This document shows, one piece after another, positions 38,401-45,507 of a stretch of DNA of 64,000 nt. The stretch spans positions 7,438,979-7,502,978 of the forward strand of contig CM049321.1 of the NCBI GenBank assembly GCA_026874595.1, given 5' to 3'. The notes under the pieces were generated by a model that made no database searches, was not told where the DNA came from, and saw nothing but the letters and a program-made list of their open reading frames with translations. Numbering within the stretch: the first letter of the stretch is position 1; the number at the start of each line of letters is the position of its first letter. The translations under genes and the position numbers were made by a program. The stretch is from Sipunculus nudus (taxonomy: Eukaryota; Annelida; Sipuncula; Golfingiida; Sipunculidae).

Positions 38401-39841
38401 AAATCATGTTTTCAGAAATAACATTTAATTGTTATGTGGACATAATCACTGTAAACATACGTCATATTTAAAAAAGGAAGTGATAATGAATACATGTTTC
38501 TGATATTACCAAAAAAATCAGAGTAGGCCTTTAGCAACACCAGAATTCCCTTTTCCATGGTAATCGTAAAAAACAAACCAACGCAAGGCTAATCAAACAT
38601 TGTGCTTGTGACAGAGGCATTTATGTTAACTTGGCCTGAAATTGGTAATGTATTCAAATGATTGTCACTGAGGAATTGTTTATTTATAAACAAGAGTTCT
38701 CTGAAATTAACAATTTTCAACCCCTGCGGAGCTTGAAATTGACATTGGATTGATTGGACTGTGTGACCTCTGCTCAGAGAGCCGCCAGTGATACATTGTA
38801 AAAGGTGATGGTGCGTGGGGACATGCCTGGAGAAAATTTATAGGGCACACGTGTACCCAAGTTTTAACCATTAATATTGTGAATGTTATAAACACTGCTT
38901 GTAATCACTGATAAATTCATAAGAAAGTAATCTTGCATCAATATTTAAATTATGGGTGGTGATGGTGAAAATACACTTGAATGGTGTCACTGTTATAAGC
39001 ACAGGTGATACATGGTTTTTTTGTGGTGAATACCGACACCATTTAAGCCGAGATGTTGCAGTTATTGTTGATGTAAATGTATCAGGTTTTTTTAAACTTA
39101 AAAGATCTCCTATGGCTCTTAAACAGCTTATCGAAGGGAGAGAGCAGGAGTGCTATTCATCGTTCATGTACAATCATATGATATAACAGGGGCTACATAC
39201 ATGTATTAATGATAGTAACGTGCTAGCTGCTATTATTGTTTGACCACCTCGCATCGCCAAACAGCGGGATTCTATCTCCTGCAAAATGGAACACCGCTTA
39301 TGACGTCACGCGCGTGCGAGGCAGAATCTTGTCAGTTGACCATGCACAAAATGTCGTTAACAGCCCGCGAGTTTCTCCTGGATTTTGATTTTTGTTTATT
39401 ACAGGCTATTCATCTCGGGTATGTGGCATTTTTTCTGTCAGAAAATTAGGTCGCGTTCTCAATCAACTCTGTACCAAAAATCTCTGTTCGTTCACGTTTC
39501 TTTTAAAAATGATCGCGAAAAAAACAGTGTTTCATGGTTGGTGGAACAGACTATAGTATATTAGAGTTCCATCTATCATATAAGGTAGAACACTCTATGG
39601 GCTTTTAGAATAGGTACATTTCAAGGTGTAAAATAGAAAGAAGAAACTGATACAGTGTCTACACATGCTCATGAGAGAGAATTTTTTGTGACCTTAATTT
39701 AGGTCCACATACCAGCTCATCACGCCTCAGTAGATAACGTCTAGTAAGTCAGGGTCACTTATGACTCACCTTCCATGTTCCCAGACCTATAATAGGCATC
39801 TGCATGCCATTATTCAGAGTAACTGATGGAACCTTGGCCAT
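13236..39841 (-). CDS. AKR1A1-like: Aldo-keto reductase, AKR1A1-like, ten coding exons (complete gene)
   Basis: NADPH-dependent cytosolic reductase of aldehydes to alcohols (AKR1 family, TIM barrel). Coding exons on the minus strand: 39841-39770, 30577-30410, 27078-26962, 26386-26306, 21451-21335, 20288-20182, 16704-16623, 15609-15526, 15157-15063, 13293-13236. They total 981 bases, giving 326 residues plus TAG, the usual length for the family. Every intron has GT..AG ends and phase is kept at all nine junctions. The tetrad is present: Asp46 and Tyr51 ([11 protein letters not shown]), Lys80 (IVSK), His113 (YLMHWP). Further family motifs are [25 protein letters not shown] and [13 protein letters not shown] (cofactor phosphate side). 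The C-terminal DGKRVPRD followed by YPFN-like NFPFNEDF favours AKR1A1 over AKR1B. Introns run from 368 bases to 9.2 kb and are full of transposons. The family and intactness are read directly from the sequence; the exact substrate is unknown. Confidence 0.95.
13936..14121 (+). repeat. Direct repeat, copy 1 (AKR intron 9)
   Basis: Shares ACTTTCTGACAACA, TTTGTTTAATTTCAAACCGC and GAAATGACTC with copy 2 at 14725-14913, about 80% alike by eye over roughly 185 bases, with copies 789 bases apart. Confidence 0.65.
14268..14380 (-). other. Candidate exon of unknown product in AKR intron 9
   Basis: On the minus strand the frame reads [20 protein letters not shown] then [16 protein letters not shown]. 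It is bounded by TGTTGAG|CTCTG and a strong donor GGGCTG|GTAAGC. The composition (amphipathic, Ala/Glu/Leu rich, few low-information residues) looks more coding than the neighbouring chance frames. Inserted between AKR exons 9 and 10 it would shift the frame, so it would not be a normal cassette exon. I do not recognise the family. Confidence 0.3.
14725..14913 (+). repeat. Direct repeat, copy 2 (AKR intron 9)
   Basis: Partner of 13936-14121. The two copies flank the candidate exon at 14268-14380. Confidence 0.65.
15063..15157 (-). CDS. AKR1A1-like: AKR coding exon 9
   Basis: Encodes residues 277-307, [20 protein letters not shown] then [11 protein letters not shown], plus two bases of Gly308. 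The acceptor is CTTTCAG|GTG and the donor GATGG|GTAGGC, phase 2. Confidence 0.94.
15526..15609 (-). CDS. AKR1A1-like: AKR coding exon 8
   Basis: Encodes residues 249-276, [20 protein letters not shown] then SRIQANID. Lys-Ser and Arg of IPKSxTPSR bind the 2'-phosphate of NADPH in this family. The acceptor is TTGTAG|GTG and the donor GAT|GTAAGT, phase 0. Confidence 0.96.
16317..16360 (+). mobile_element. tRNA-like SINE head, second copy
   Basis: GGCTTCTGTGGCTTAGGGGT is followed by AGAGTACAGGACTCAAAG, homologous to 1419-1462. It lies in AKR intron 7. No clear box B. Confidence 0.5.
16623..16704 (-). CDS. AKR1A1-like: AKR coding exon 7
   Basis: Completes Trp221 (TG|G) and encodes [20 protein letters not shown] through YNKSPAQ, residues 222-248. 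EKYxKSPAQ is typical of the family helix before the cofactor loop. The acceptor is TTTTTAG|GGC and the donor CAG|GTAAAT. A 57-bp minisatellite sits about 250 bases upstream in intron 6. Confidence 0.94.
16950..17866 (+). repeat. Minisatellite, 57-bp unit (two half units), in AKR intron 6
   Basis: About ten copies of a 57-bp unit (16950-17590) are built from two related halves, GTAGCAGGGAATGTTAGAAG and AAAGCAGGGATTGTAAGAAG, followed by more diverged single halves to about 17866. Because 57 is a multiple of three, two minus-strand frames stay open for 229 and 187 residues; these are repeat artefacts with a 19-residue period. It is strongly purine/G-rich on the plus strand. The array lies about 250 bases upstream, in gene sense, of the exon 7 acceptor. 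Confidence 0.9.
17867..20181. other. AKR intron 6 remainder
   Basis: No exon was seen. A short stretch near 18477-18530 (CGTAAAAACTCACACATAAG) resembles one end of a DNA transposon, but no partner end was found. Confidence 0.4.
20182..20288 (-). CDS. AKR1A1-like: AKR coding exon 6
   Basis: Encodes [18 protein letters not shown] through [13 protein letters not shown], residues 186-220 plus two bases of Trp221. The Gln ending exon 5 followed by VEIHPYL is the family signature NQVE(C/I)HPYL. The acceptor is TTGTGTAG|GTA and the donor CCATG|GTAGGT, phase 2. Confidence 0.94.
21335..21451 (-). CDS. AKR1A1-like: AKR coding exon 5
   Basis: Encodes residues 147-185, [20 protein letters not shown] to [14 protein letters not shown] contacts the nicotinamide in this family (Ser/Asn). 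The acceptor is TTTTTCAG|GAA and the donor CAG|GTGAGA, phase 0. Confidence 0.96.
21479..21514 (-). mobile_element. tRNA-like SINE head, inverted copy
   Basis: The complement reads GGCTTCTGTGGCTCAGGTGT then AGAGCACAGAG, matching 1419-1462 and 16317-16360. It lies about 30 bases from AKR exon 5, in intron 4. Confidence 0.5.
21515..23114. other. AKR intron 4, AT-rich part
   Basis: Low-complexity A/T runs, a HINE 5' stub at 22044-22075 (ACAAGGGACCCATGGGTCAT) and a G-run near 22842-22862. No exon was seen. Confidence 0.4.
23494..25671 (+). mobile_element. Nested HINE family F (inserted in family A)
   Basis: Starts CTAGATGTGTCGGAACGACA with subterminal TGCCCCCGCC. The core has units of about 184 bp (24870, 25053, 25237, 25420; GTCATGAAAATTTCTATTTT, AGTAGGTCAACCGGGACG). 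Then come ACGGAAGGACGG and a terminal hairpin made from TGCCCCAGCCAC, TTT and GTGGCGGGGGCA. TAA flanks both sides, consistent with a short target duplication. It is itself interrupted by family D. Confidence 0.7.
23876..24867 (+). mobile_element. Nested HINE family D (inserted in family F)
   Basis: Begins CTAGAATATTAGCAAAAGCT. It has three core units of about 300 bp (GTCAAGGTCACCCATCTT near 24025, 24331, 24632), one with a perfect palindrome (24485-24496) and one with a one-mismatch palindrome (24183). A long GACGGACG/GACAGACG tract (24745-24820) and a hairpin made from AGCCCATCAG and CTGAGGGCT before AAAAA close it. Family F sequence resumes at once with CTGTACATGTACATTTGTCA. Confidence 0.7.
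26155..26285. promoter_or_regulatory. Heat-shock-element-like cluster in AKR intron 4
   Basis: 26195-26207 is TTCTAGAAGCTTC, a perfect three-module nTTCnnGAAnnTTCn. 26182-26189 adds GAAGATTC, and 26242-26259 is TTCCAGAAGAATCTAGAA, four modules with one changed. The two clusters are part of a loose inverted repeat whose outer ends are CACTAC/GTAGTG. It starts about 20 bases 3' of exon 4. The motif match is direct; HSF binding is inference, and the dyad could simply be a small foldback repeat. Confidence 0.4.
26306..26386 (-). CDS. AKR1A1-like: AKR coding exon 4
   Basis: Encodes residues 120-146, [15 protein letters not shown] to SPLETYR, the variable loop A region followed by the T(W/Y)R motif of AKR1 enzymes. 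The acceptor is TTTTCACAG|CCT and the donor AGG|GTAAGT, phase 0 at both ends. Confidence 0.94.
26912..26999 (+). repeat. 44-bp tandem duplication spanning AKR exon 3 end and donor
   Basis: 26912-26955 and 26956-26999 are identical except for one base (ATGAGGT versus ATAAGGT). The copy at 26956-26999 contains the coding end ([10 protein letters not shown]) and the true donor; the other lies in intron 3. Confidence 0.95.
26962..27078 (-). CDS. AKR1A1-like: AKR coding exon 3, donor lies in a 44-bp tandem duplication
   Basis: Encodes residues 81-119, [11 protein letters not shown] through [16 protein letters not shown], including catalytic His113. The acceptor is TTTTGTAG|TTA. The in-frame donor is AAG|GTGACC at 26962/26961. 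The last 38 exon bases, the donor and following bases are copied in tandem just downstream (26912-26955), giving a second identical AAG|GTGACC 44 bases further on. Only the first donor joins exon 4 in frame (AAG|CCTGGA, giving FKPG). Confidence 0.93.
27169..27637 (-). mobile_element. MITE with TTAA ends, uninterrupted copy
   Basis: An inverted copy of 7154-7886 without the SINE. Ends are TTAAAGGGGCCGCATCACCT and GGTAGGTGAATGGGCACTTT followed by TAA. It lies in AKR intron 2, about 90 bases upstream of exon 3. Confidence 0.75.
28003..28116 (+). repeat. 57-bp tandem duplication
   Basis: Two virtually identical copies beginning AACACAGTCACAGTGGTGCA at 28003 and 28060. Intronic, recent by its near identity. 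Confidence 0.9.
28155..29740 (+). mobile_element. HINE-like element with family C core, interrupted by a foldback MITE
   Basis: The 5' end CAAGTGGCCCATGGGCCATG then CGCTCAGCTGA. Family C material lies at 28300-28795 and 29325-29740, with degenerate palindromes at 28693 and 29399. The end has GACAGACAGACGACAG and TTTCAGTCAGACGAGCTAAA. Between 28796 and 29324 family C sequence is replaced by a foldback element and flanking sequence. Confidence 0.65.
28848..29250. mobile_element. Foldback MITE with arms of about 70-100 bp
   Basis: The arm TTTATTCCAGCTGCAA (28875) continuing to ACTAGTTGC and AAGTTGACGTCATC is matched by its complement at 29155-29223 (GATGTCAACTT, GCAACTAGTAAATGTATACA, TTGCAGCTGGAATAAA). 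Weaker complementarity extends outward to 28848/29250. No coding capacity. Confidence 0.75.
29742..30002 (+). mobile_element. Family A HINE 3' end fragment
   Basis: Matches the last 260 bases of family A (CAGTCCTGAAGTGTGA, CAGTTTTCAGTTTGGTAGGA, ACGTGCCAGTCTGACAGACA), with an ACGG tract and the hairpin end GTCAGCTAAGCTAAAAA. It directly follows another HINE 3' end. Confidence 0.65.
30097..30273. mobile_element. Tc1/mariner-type MITE (177 bp) with TA target duplication
   Basis: The terminal inverted repeats CAGTGGAACCCC and GGGGTTCCACTG are perfect, with internal dyads (AATTACGACCA words) and TA directly outside both ends. This is the pattern of non-autonomous mariner/pogo-like elements. It lies in AKR intron 1 to 2 flank, about 140 bases 3' of exon 2 (intron 2). 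Confidence 0.85.
30410..30577 (-). CDS. AKR1A1-like: AKR coding exon 2
   Basis: Encodes residues 25-80, from [20 protein letters not shown] to DDLFIVSK. It carries the catalytic Asp46, Tyr51 and Lys80. The acceptor is TTTTACAG|TCC and the donor AAG|GTACAT, phase 0. It follows a 9.2-kb intron that contains a 3.4-kb inverted-repeat element. Confidence 0.95.
30960..31545 (+). mobile_element. Independent family B element
   Basis: Homologous to 8290-9420 from GAGGCATGGATTTAGTGGCA through the end hairpin (TCCTCAAAACTTTGTTTTGG). It has a single core unit with degenerate palindromes at 31067 and 31209. It shows that family B moves on its own. Lies in AKR intron 1. Confidence 0.65.
31546..32740. other. 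AKR intron 1, no recognised feature
   Basis: AT-rich sequence; no exon or structured repeat was seen. Confidence 0.4.
32749..32771. promoter_or_regulatory. Two perfect CRE palindromes 15 bases apart
   Basis: TGACGTCA at 32749-32756 and 32764-32771. This is the consensus CREB/ATF site. They sit immediately upstream of the gypsy-like open frame on the plus strand, so they may belong to that element. Confidence 0.35.
32773..33201 (+). pseudogene. Possible Ty3/gypsy polyprotein C-terminal tail
   Basis: One frame with a single internal stop (32962-32964). The downstream part is Pro/Arg/Gln-rich and contains [19 protein letters not shown], which resembles the post-integrase tail (R..R.NAG.HSNPxxLP) of molluscan gypsy elements. 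The upstream part has a hydrophobic Trp-rich stretch ([16 protein letters not shown]) that I cannot place. No LTR or integrase core is adjacent. Alternative: chance open frame. Confidence 0.35.
33202..35427. other. AKR intron 1, no recognised feature
   Basis: No exon was found. A purine-rich run near 35361-35383 (AAGAAGAGGAGGAAGAGGGG) resembles a polypurine tract but no LTR pair was seen. Confidence 0.35.
35428..35752 (+). repeat. (TTA)n microsatellite with internal inversion
   Basis: About 320 bases of TTA/ATT repeats with interruptions. Around 35670-35695 the register becomes ATAATA, so the two parts can fold back on each other. The 69-residue open frame here is an artefact. Confidence 0.95.
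36184..39556. mobile_element. DNA-transposon-like element, 3.37 kb, long terminal inverted repeats
   Basis: The left end CTATAGTCTGTTCCACCAAC and the right end are exact inverted complements over the first 20 bases, and similarity continues (GAAACACTGTTTTTT, ACGTTTCTTTT) for at least 60 bases. Both subterminal regions carry TGACGTCA (36448-36455 and 39301-39308) in CpG-rich patches. TA flanks both ends if the element is read as TAGTCTG...CAGACTA. No transposase frame was found (longest frame 101 residues, unrecognised). It ends 213 bases downstream of AKR exon 1. A nested inverted-repeat unit sits at 37536-38218. Confidence 0.75.
37536..38218. mobile_element. Nested small inverted-repeat element
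   Basis: TATGGGTTAGGCCACTGAAA with ATGGCCCCAG (37538-37567) is matched by the complement at 38187-38218 (CTGGGGTCATTTTCAGTAGC and CTTACCCATA), with three differences in about 32. It is about 680 bp long with no coding capacity. It lies inside the 3.37-kb element. Confidence 0.65.
39770..39841 (-). CDS. AKR1A1-like: AKR coding exon 1 (start codon)
   Basis: Encodes residues 1-24, starting [12 protein letters not shown] and ending GLGTWK, the first beta-strand motif of AKR1 enzymes. The ATG at 39841-39839 has A at -3 and G at +4, a strong Kozak context. The donor is AAG|GTGAGT, phase 0. A good acceptor-like site (TTCAG at 39912-39908) lies 66 bases upstream, so this exon may begin there and be preceded by a noncoding 5' exon. 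Confidence 0.93.
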
Positions 39842-40046
39842 TCTGAGTGTCCTTGAAAGCATGTAACCATGCAGTCTTCTCAATAGTTGGTCCCAGTACA
39901 CGGACACCTGAAGTTACATAAAGAAATGTCTATGCATGAAACAAGGACATACATAAACTGGCACAATAGGTACAGGGTGACTGTGAGCGGAAAGTACCAC
40001 TGGCCTAGAGTGGGATGGAGAGAGGACAAAGTCACTGGTCCTTATA
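39842..40046 (-). promoter_or_regulatory. AKR 5' UTR and proximal upstream region
   Basis: This is the 205-base stretch between the start codon and a MITE. It holds 5' UTR and perhaps a 5' UTR splice acceptor at 39912-39908. No confident TATA box is visible. The assignment rests on position only. Confidence 0.4.
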
Positions 40047-40484
40047 CAGGGTTGCCAGCAGCCAACTCTGAAAAATTCCCTGACTATTTCCTCACTTTCA
40101 GTTGGTTTTCAAGGATAAACCAACACACAAACTTAAAATGTCATTTTACAGCAAACCCCAACCAAAACTTTATTAGAGAAACAAGGGCCAAGAGGCACAA
40201 ATAATCCCCCGCCATGTATTAGAGTAAGTAAAGTGTGGCATCAGTGAAACCAAAATATCTCCAAACCTAATATTTCATTAAATCTGCAAAAAAACACACC
40301 TTTTTAAGAGATGCCACACCCTTTCAACCTTATAACCAACTCCAATCCCCATAGCCATTAATAATTCCCTGACTTTCCAAATTATCAAAGAATTCCCTGA
40401 CATTTTATGAAATTCCCCTACTTTTCCCTGACCTTGAAAAGAAATATTTTTGCTCTTATTTTTCCCTGACCGCTGGCAACCCTG
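40047..40484. mobile_element. MITE, 438 bp, TTATA target duplication, in AKR upstream region
   Basis: The terminal inverted repeats CAGGGTTGCCAGC and GCTGGCAACCCTG are exact. TTATA is directly outside both ends (40042-40046 and 40485-40489). Inner sequence has repeated TCCCTGAC words on both arms. It starts 206 bases upstream of the AKR start codon. Confidence 0.85.
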
Positions 40485-41099
40485 TTATAGAAAAAGCCCA
40501 GTGCTTCTTTTTGCTTTACTTTGTTATCTTTTTATTCATCAAGTGATAATCTATGACTGATGTCTGCAGGAATACCAGAATAGACCCCTGATCCCCCTGG
40601 ATAATGAGCTGTTCCTAGATCAATGGGAGTAGTTTAGGAGGAGACTAATCATGGTCTTAAATGGTCAAGGATACATTAACATGTAAAAAACATTTAACAC
40701 TAAACAATCCAATTTATCTCCAATAATGTTCATGTTCCTTCAACATGAACTAATATATGTCGGCAGTGAGAGAAGGTAAACATTAACAGATTAGTACATA
40801 AGCATACACCCACCTCTACCCCTCGCACACACAGTGTACACCTACCCACGTTAACTTATCAGAAGTTATTCATCTTTAAATCAACTCAAGGTTACAATCA
40901 ATAAATCATATCACTTGATGGGACAAAGTCCAGAAGGACAGTGACTTGTTGTGTAAGATAGAGATAACGATTCTGATAGCCCATGAAAAATCAGCCTTCA
41001 TGGTAATCACTTAAAACACCAAGTCATGCCTAGTTGTACCAGTATGTACACCAGTAGCCATAACAACCTGACTTAGCAGGCACGTATTATTGGGCTGGA
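40485..41099. other. Noncoding DNA upstream of AKR
   Basis: No exon or recognisable repeat was seen. Confidence 0.4.
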
Positions 41100-41960
41100 A
41101 AGTTGGTTAGTCAAGTTTTGAGGTATTGAACAAAGTGAAAGCCCTATGTTCCGTAGGGTACATACTTCACTTTTAGCCACACAAGTATTTATACAATATG
41201 TCTATGGTTAGCTTCATATTGGCAAGTTTAAAATTCCACAATTTCCAATCTATGTAATCAAAGCAGAATTATAATCCATAAACTAATTTGTGAATGGATT
41301 GGCCCTGTGACCTTGACCTTTGACCCTAAGACCCCAAAATCAAAAAGAATTTTCCCCTATTGGCAGGTGCATATTATCTTGAAGATGGAAAGTTTGTGAT
41401 GAAGAGTTTGGTTATACATGCATAGACATTCCTTTTAAATAAATGGGTCCTGTGACCTTGACCTTTGGACCCCAAAATCGAAAGGGTTCTTACTTTAGTG
41501 GGTAGCCATATATAATTTAAGTTTGAAACCGATTTGTCAAACTAAACTGGAGTTATCATCTGGAAACTAATTTGTGAACAGATGGCCCCTGTGACCTTGA
41601 CCTTTGACTTAGTGACCCCAAATTTATTTATGCTCTCCAAATACTGGCAAGTCAGCTAAATGTGCAAGATGGAAGTTTGGATTGAAAAGTTTGGCTTAAA
41701 ATGCAGCCATAATCTTTTTTAAATAAGTGGGTCTTGTGACCTTGACCTTTGATCTCATGACCCAAAAATCATACAGGTTCTTTCTTTAGTGGTGGGCCAA
41801 GTGAAGACATGTTTGAAATCCATATGTCAATCCAACCTGGAGTTATCATCTGGGAACAAATTTGTGTGGATGGACGGATGGACAGCTAAACAGACAGACA
41901 GACAGGGTGATTACTATAGGGCATCCACATGTGGTTGATAAACACGCCAGGTTTTTGGAT
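41100..41960 (+). repeat. Tandem repeat with DR1-like nuclear-receptor motifs (HINE-like end)
   Basis: Two larger units of about 280 bp, each with two halves containing TGTGACCTTGACCTTTG (41307, 41451, 41591, 41736). In the first copy this makes a perfect DR1, TGACCTTTGACCC (41314-41326); later copies are altered. Shared words include GAAGATGGAAAGTTTG and GGAGTTATCATCTGG. It ends in GGATGGACGGATGGAC, a (CAGA)n tract and CCACATGTGG. Confidence 0.65.
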
Positions 41961-41999
41961 GCTAGATGGGATCACAGCTGAGAACCTGACATGATTGTT

Positions 42000-42385
42000 G
42001 TCATTTTACAGTAAAAATAATAGAAAAATATTTGTAAAAATACAGGTGGGGTCACCACTTTTCGGGAACTGACAAACTAGTCATGGTCAGTATTCAAGGC
42101 AAGAATCATGGCAATCCATGCATAATTATCAAGATATAGGAGATTTTGTATCAAATTTTTAATTATTCTTGGGGGTCCTTAAAAGCCACATAACTTGGAG
42201 GATATAAGTCACACTCACCAAATTTCAGATTTCCAAGGAGATTTTTAATGACCTCCCTGGATGTACACTTTGAAGTTTCTAGGTCCAGCAGTTATGATTC
42301 ATGCCCTGCTAAAGGATGCCCAGCCGACGGACAAAGCGCCATACCAATACCTCAGTTATCTTTCAGTCAGCTGAGTTAAAAACCT
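42000..42385 (+). mobile_element. Family C HINE 3' end fragment
   Basis: One diverged family C unit (palindrome altered to AGGTGGGGTCACC at 42044) followed by GCCGACGGACAAAG and TTTCAGTCAGCTGAGTTAAA. Confidence 0.6.
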
Positions 42386-42759
42386 ACCACAGGTACTTCA
42401 CTCACTATCAATAGCTCTAGTCTGGTTGTATAGTATTGTGATAATAAATGAGCCTGGTCATGAACAGACTGCAATTAGTGCAAATACATTACAACAACAT
42501 AATTAGAGAGTAAATACAATATATGATAACCTACTATAAATACTATTTGATCATGTTATCAATAAGTATTTGTTTAAGATGTGTTTTATTCATGAGCAAA
42601 CATTCTTTATCATGAGAGCGTACATTAAGGCACATTCTATTGATATTCATTTATCATCTGTAAAGCTCAACTAAGGAGTGACAATGTAAGTGAAAACAAT
42701 GGAGCCTGCAAAAAACAATCAATAACTGGCATAATTTTTATTTTTTTATTTAAAATTTA
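42386..42759. other. Noncoding DNA, nothing recognised
   Basis: No exon or repeat was seen. Confidence 0.4.
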
Positions 42760-43150
42760 GGTTTGAACAAATTATGTGTACATGCAGTGAAAATCAAATA
42801 AATAGTACTTACAGGAAATAATATACCATAACCAAAGAAGGGCAAAACTTAAGGGACTGATTTTATATTTATGCTCATATCTTAAAAATTACAAAATTCT
42901 TAACAAATTTTGGGAATACAATTGAATAATACAATCAAATAATATCCTTGGAAAAGAAGTCTCTAGCTTCAACAATTATTACGTTAAATGATTAAATATC
43001 TTTCCTGACAGCATGTTCAGGCCCATAACTTCAAGAAATTACACAATATTGACCTAATATATTTTGTGGCATGTACCTGGTTTCAAAATGTGCCAGTTGG
43101 ATGGACAGATGGTAAGATAGGACAGATGACAGACTATAGATAATACCATA
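42760..43150 (+). repeat. Diverged family A fragment
   Basis: Contains ACCAAAGAAGGGCAAAACTT and TCAGGCCCATAACTT in the order seen in family A, and a short GGATGGACAGATGG end. The terminal hairpin is lost. Confidence 0.5.
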
Positions 43151-44429
43151 AATGTGTACTGGGTTAAATACTATTACCAATATTATTGATAGTATTTCTG
43201 ACTTTGGTGCCAAATATTTTGGGTTGGTTTGCCTTACCAAAATATAAACGAGAACATATTAGATGGACAAGGGTTGGAGAATGGGGTAAAGTGTAATACC
43301 AGGATATTCCTTACTTAAAACCTTATCATTCCTATTTGTTATCAGTATACTTCATCTACTTGCACCTTATTTTCCCCTATCCTGTTCTAAGTTCGGTGCA
43401 ATTTTACAATAGATGTATTCAGATTAAATAGGAAGGCCTGGTGCCTAAAACTGGTGATTTATAATGTTAATAGGTTCTCTTTTATCTTAGGTGAAACAAT
43501 TATAATACAATTATAATTAATCCTTATTCATTGACTTATTTTTCTCTAGCCTCGCCCTAGTTAGTCAGTTTATTAAACAATAATGTTGCTCCTAATATAA
43601 AATCACTCCCTTAGTTCCTTAAACCAATATGTAGCCTGGATTGTAAAATTGCTCCATTATCAGTGTCAGATTTATAGTAATATACAGTCTTTTAAAACTA
43701 GTGGCCCATAGACTTTGGCATAGCATATGGTGTCATCCCATCTGGACAGGTCCAGCCCAACAGGTCCCAGTATGGTGGGTCCCAGTCACACGCTTTATCA
43801 ATAACATATGGGTTAAAGATACAACAAAGGCTAATAAATACATAAAGTATTTTGAATGTATATATGAAAATATAGAGCAATTTAAAACATCCTGCATTAA
43901 GATGGAAGAGCTTTTTCGCATCGTATAGACCGGACAGCTGATTGGTGACCCTGACAACATGTGCAAGCATTACAATGACTCATTTTAATATAACTTACCT
44001 TGCAATATTACTGGTGTTTTATTGAATTTTTGTCTTATTATATTTTGAACATGTGTATAGAATTTTTAATGTATGCCTATGATATTATGAAATAGTCTGA
44101 AATGCACTGAAGGATGAAGGGCTTATTCAAAAACTTATCAAAAAGTAATCTGTTGTTTTTACTGCACTTATGAAATGACTTATGTAACAATGATTATGAA
44201 ACGCAACTTAATTAGTTCCATTGTTCAAACAATTAGTTAACAATTAAGTGACCCCACTTACAAGGAAAGCTTCCCTTTAAAGTGTGGTGACTGTGTCACA
44301 GATGCATGTTTCTCTATCAAAATCCCTGCTATGGTACAGGGTTTCCAAACGGTCTTTCTACTTCTGTTTCTTGGAAATGTGCATCATTTTTAACTAACAA
44401 TATGCAGGACATGGATTTATTTGATATAT
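43151..44429. other. Noncoding DNA, nothing recognised
   Basis: Small open frames near 43700-43970 occur on both strands, which argues against coding. Confidence 0.4.
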
Positions 44430-44670
44430 TGGGGCCTTAGGTCAGTCGAGGGGTAAAATACTCGGTTCTCTCTACTGGCAACATGGGTTAGAACCTCGGT
44501 GTGGCCATAAGAGTAGGTTTAGTTGCCCATCCAAGGCAGGTAGTTTTCGCCGGGTACTCCGGTTTCCTCCACCCCTACAGACTACTGAACTCCCATCATC
44601 TGAGCCATGGAGAGTGCCTTGATTAGTTTGACATCTATAATTTGTACAATCCAGGTAAAATAAATAAGTT
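44430..44670 (+). mobile_element. tRNA-derived SINE, family S1, diverged copy
   Basis: Homologous to 7507-7760: GGGGCCTTAGGTCAGTCGAG, a decayed B box (GGTTAGAACCTC), then GGTACTCCGGTTTCCTCCAC, GAGCCATGGAGAGTGCC and AAAATAAATAAG. Confidence 0.8.
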
Positions 44671-45507
44671 TAAAATTAAGCAGATACATAGGACTAAAAA
44701 ACACAAATTCACCAAAAACATTAGTTTATAATATACATTGCATATGTATATAGGTTTGCCCAACATGTCAACCACACATTGGTTGTTAAATTAGACTCTG
44801 GTTATTTATTTGACATTTTAATGCATGATGATTCGTTATTTTACTCTGGTGATTAAGGATAAGTATAACAATGGAGATAAAATCACGAAAGATACATCAG
44901 GGAAGAAACAAGATAATGCCCAAAATTTGAAGCGTGTTAAATAGTTATTCTCGTAATTGGGTATCATGGATTACATAAAATTTGATACTTATACCGTGTA
45001 AGATAAACAGATATTTAGTTTTATGCTTTTTCATAAAGCTTGAAATCCCTGGTTTCTTGATGGTATGATCATGTCACGTAACTATAACATAGCATCTAAA
45101 TGGGACCCGTCCAACTGGAACCCCGTCCATGTGGGACCGTCTGAGACCCGTCCAACTGACACGAACTCACATTTTGTTGGTACAGAGCAGAACAGTGTGA
45201 AGTTAGTAATTTTTATTGATGACAACATCAATTAGCATGACTTTAGGTGTCGAGACTTGCATCAGCAGTGATTAATACTCACCTAAACAAAAACAATGAT
45301 CCCTGAGTTATCTCTCTTGTCTTTTGAGGTACTGTTTGTCCCTGAAAGCTCGACTGCTCCTGTCAAGTACCGGTCAATCAAACAGCCCCGGGAGTCCCTC
45401 ACTGCCGGTAGTCCAAAAAGGTGCTACAGACTAAAATCTGGACGTCGAAAGTCGAATATACTGGACACCAGGGCTGCATTGGTATCACACGTTGCAATAT
45501 ATTGCGA
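44671..45507. other. Noncoding DNA
   Basis: No exon was identified. A short stretch near 45105-45165 repeats GACCCGTCCAACTG. Confidence 0.35.
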
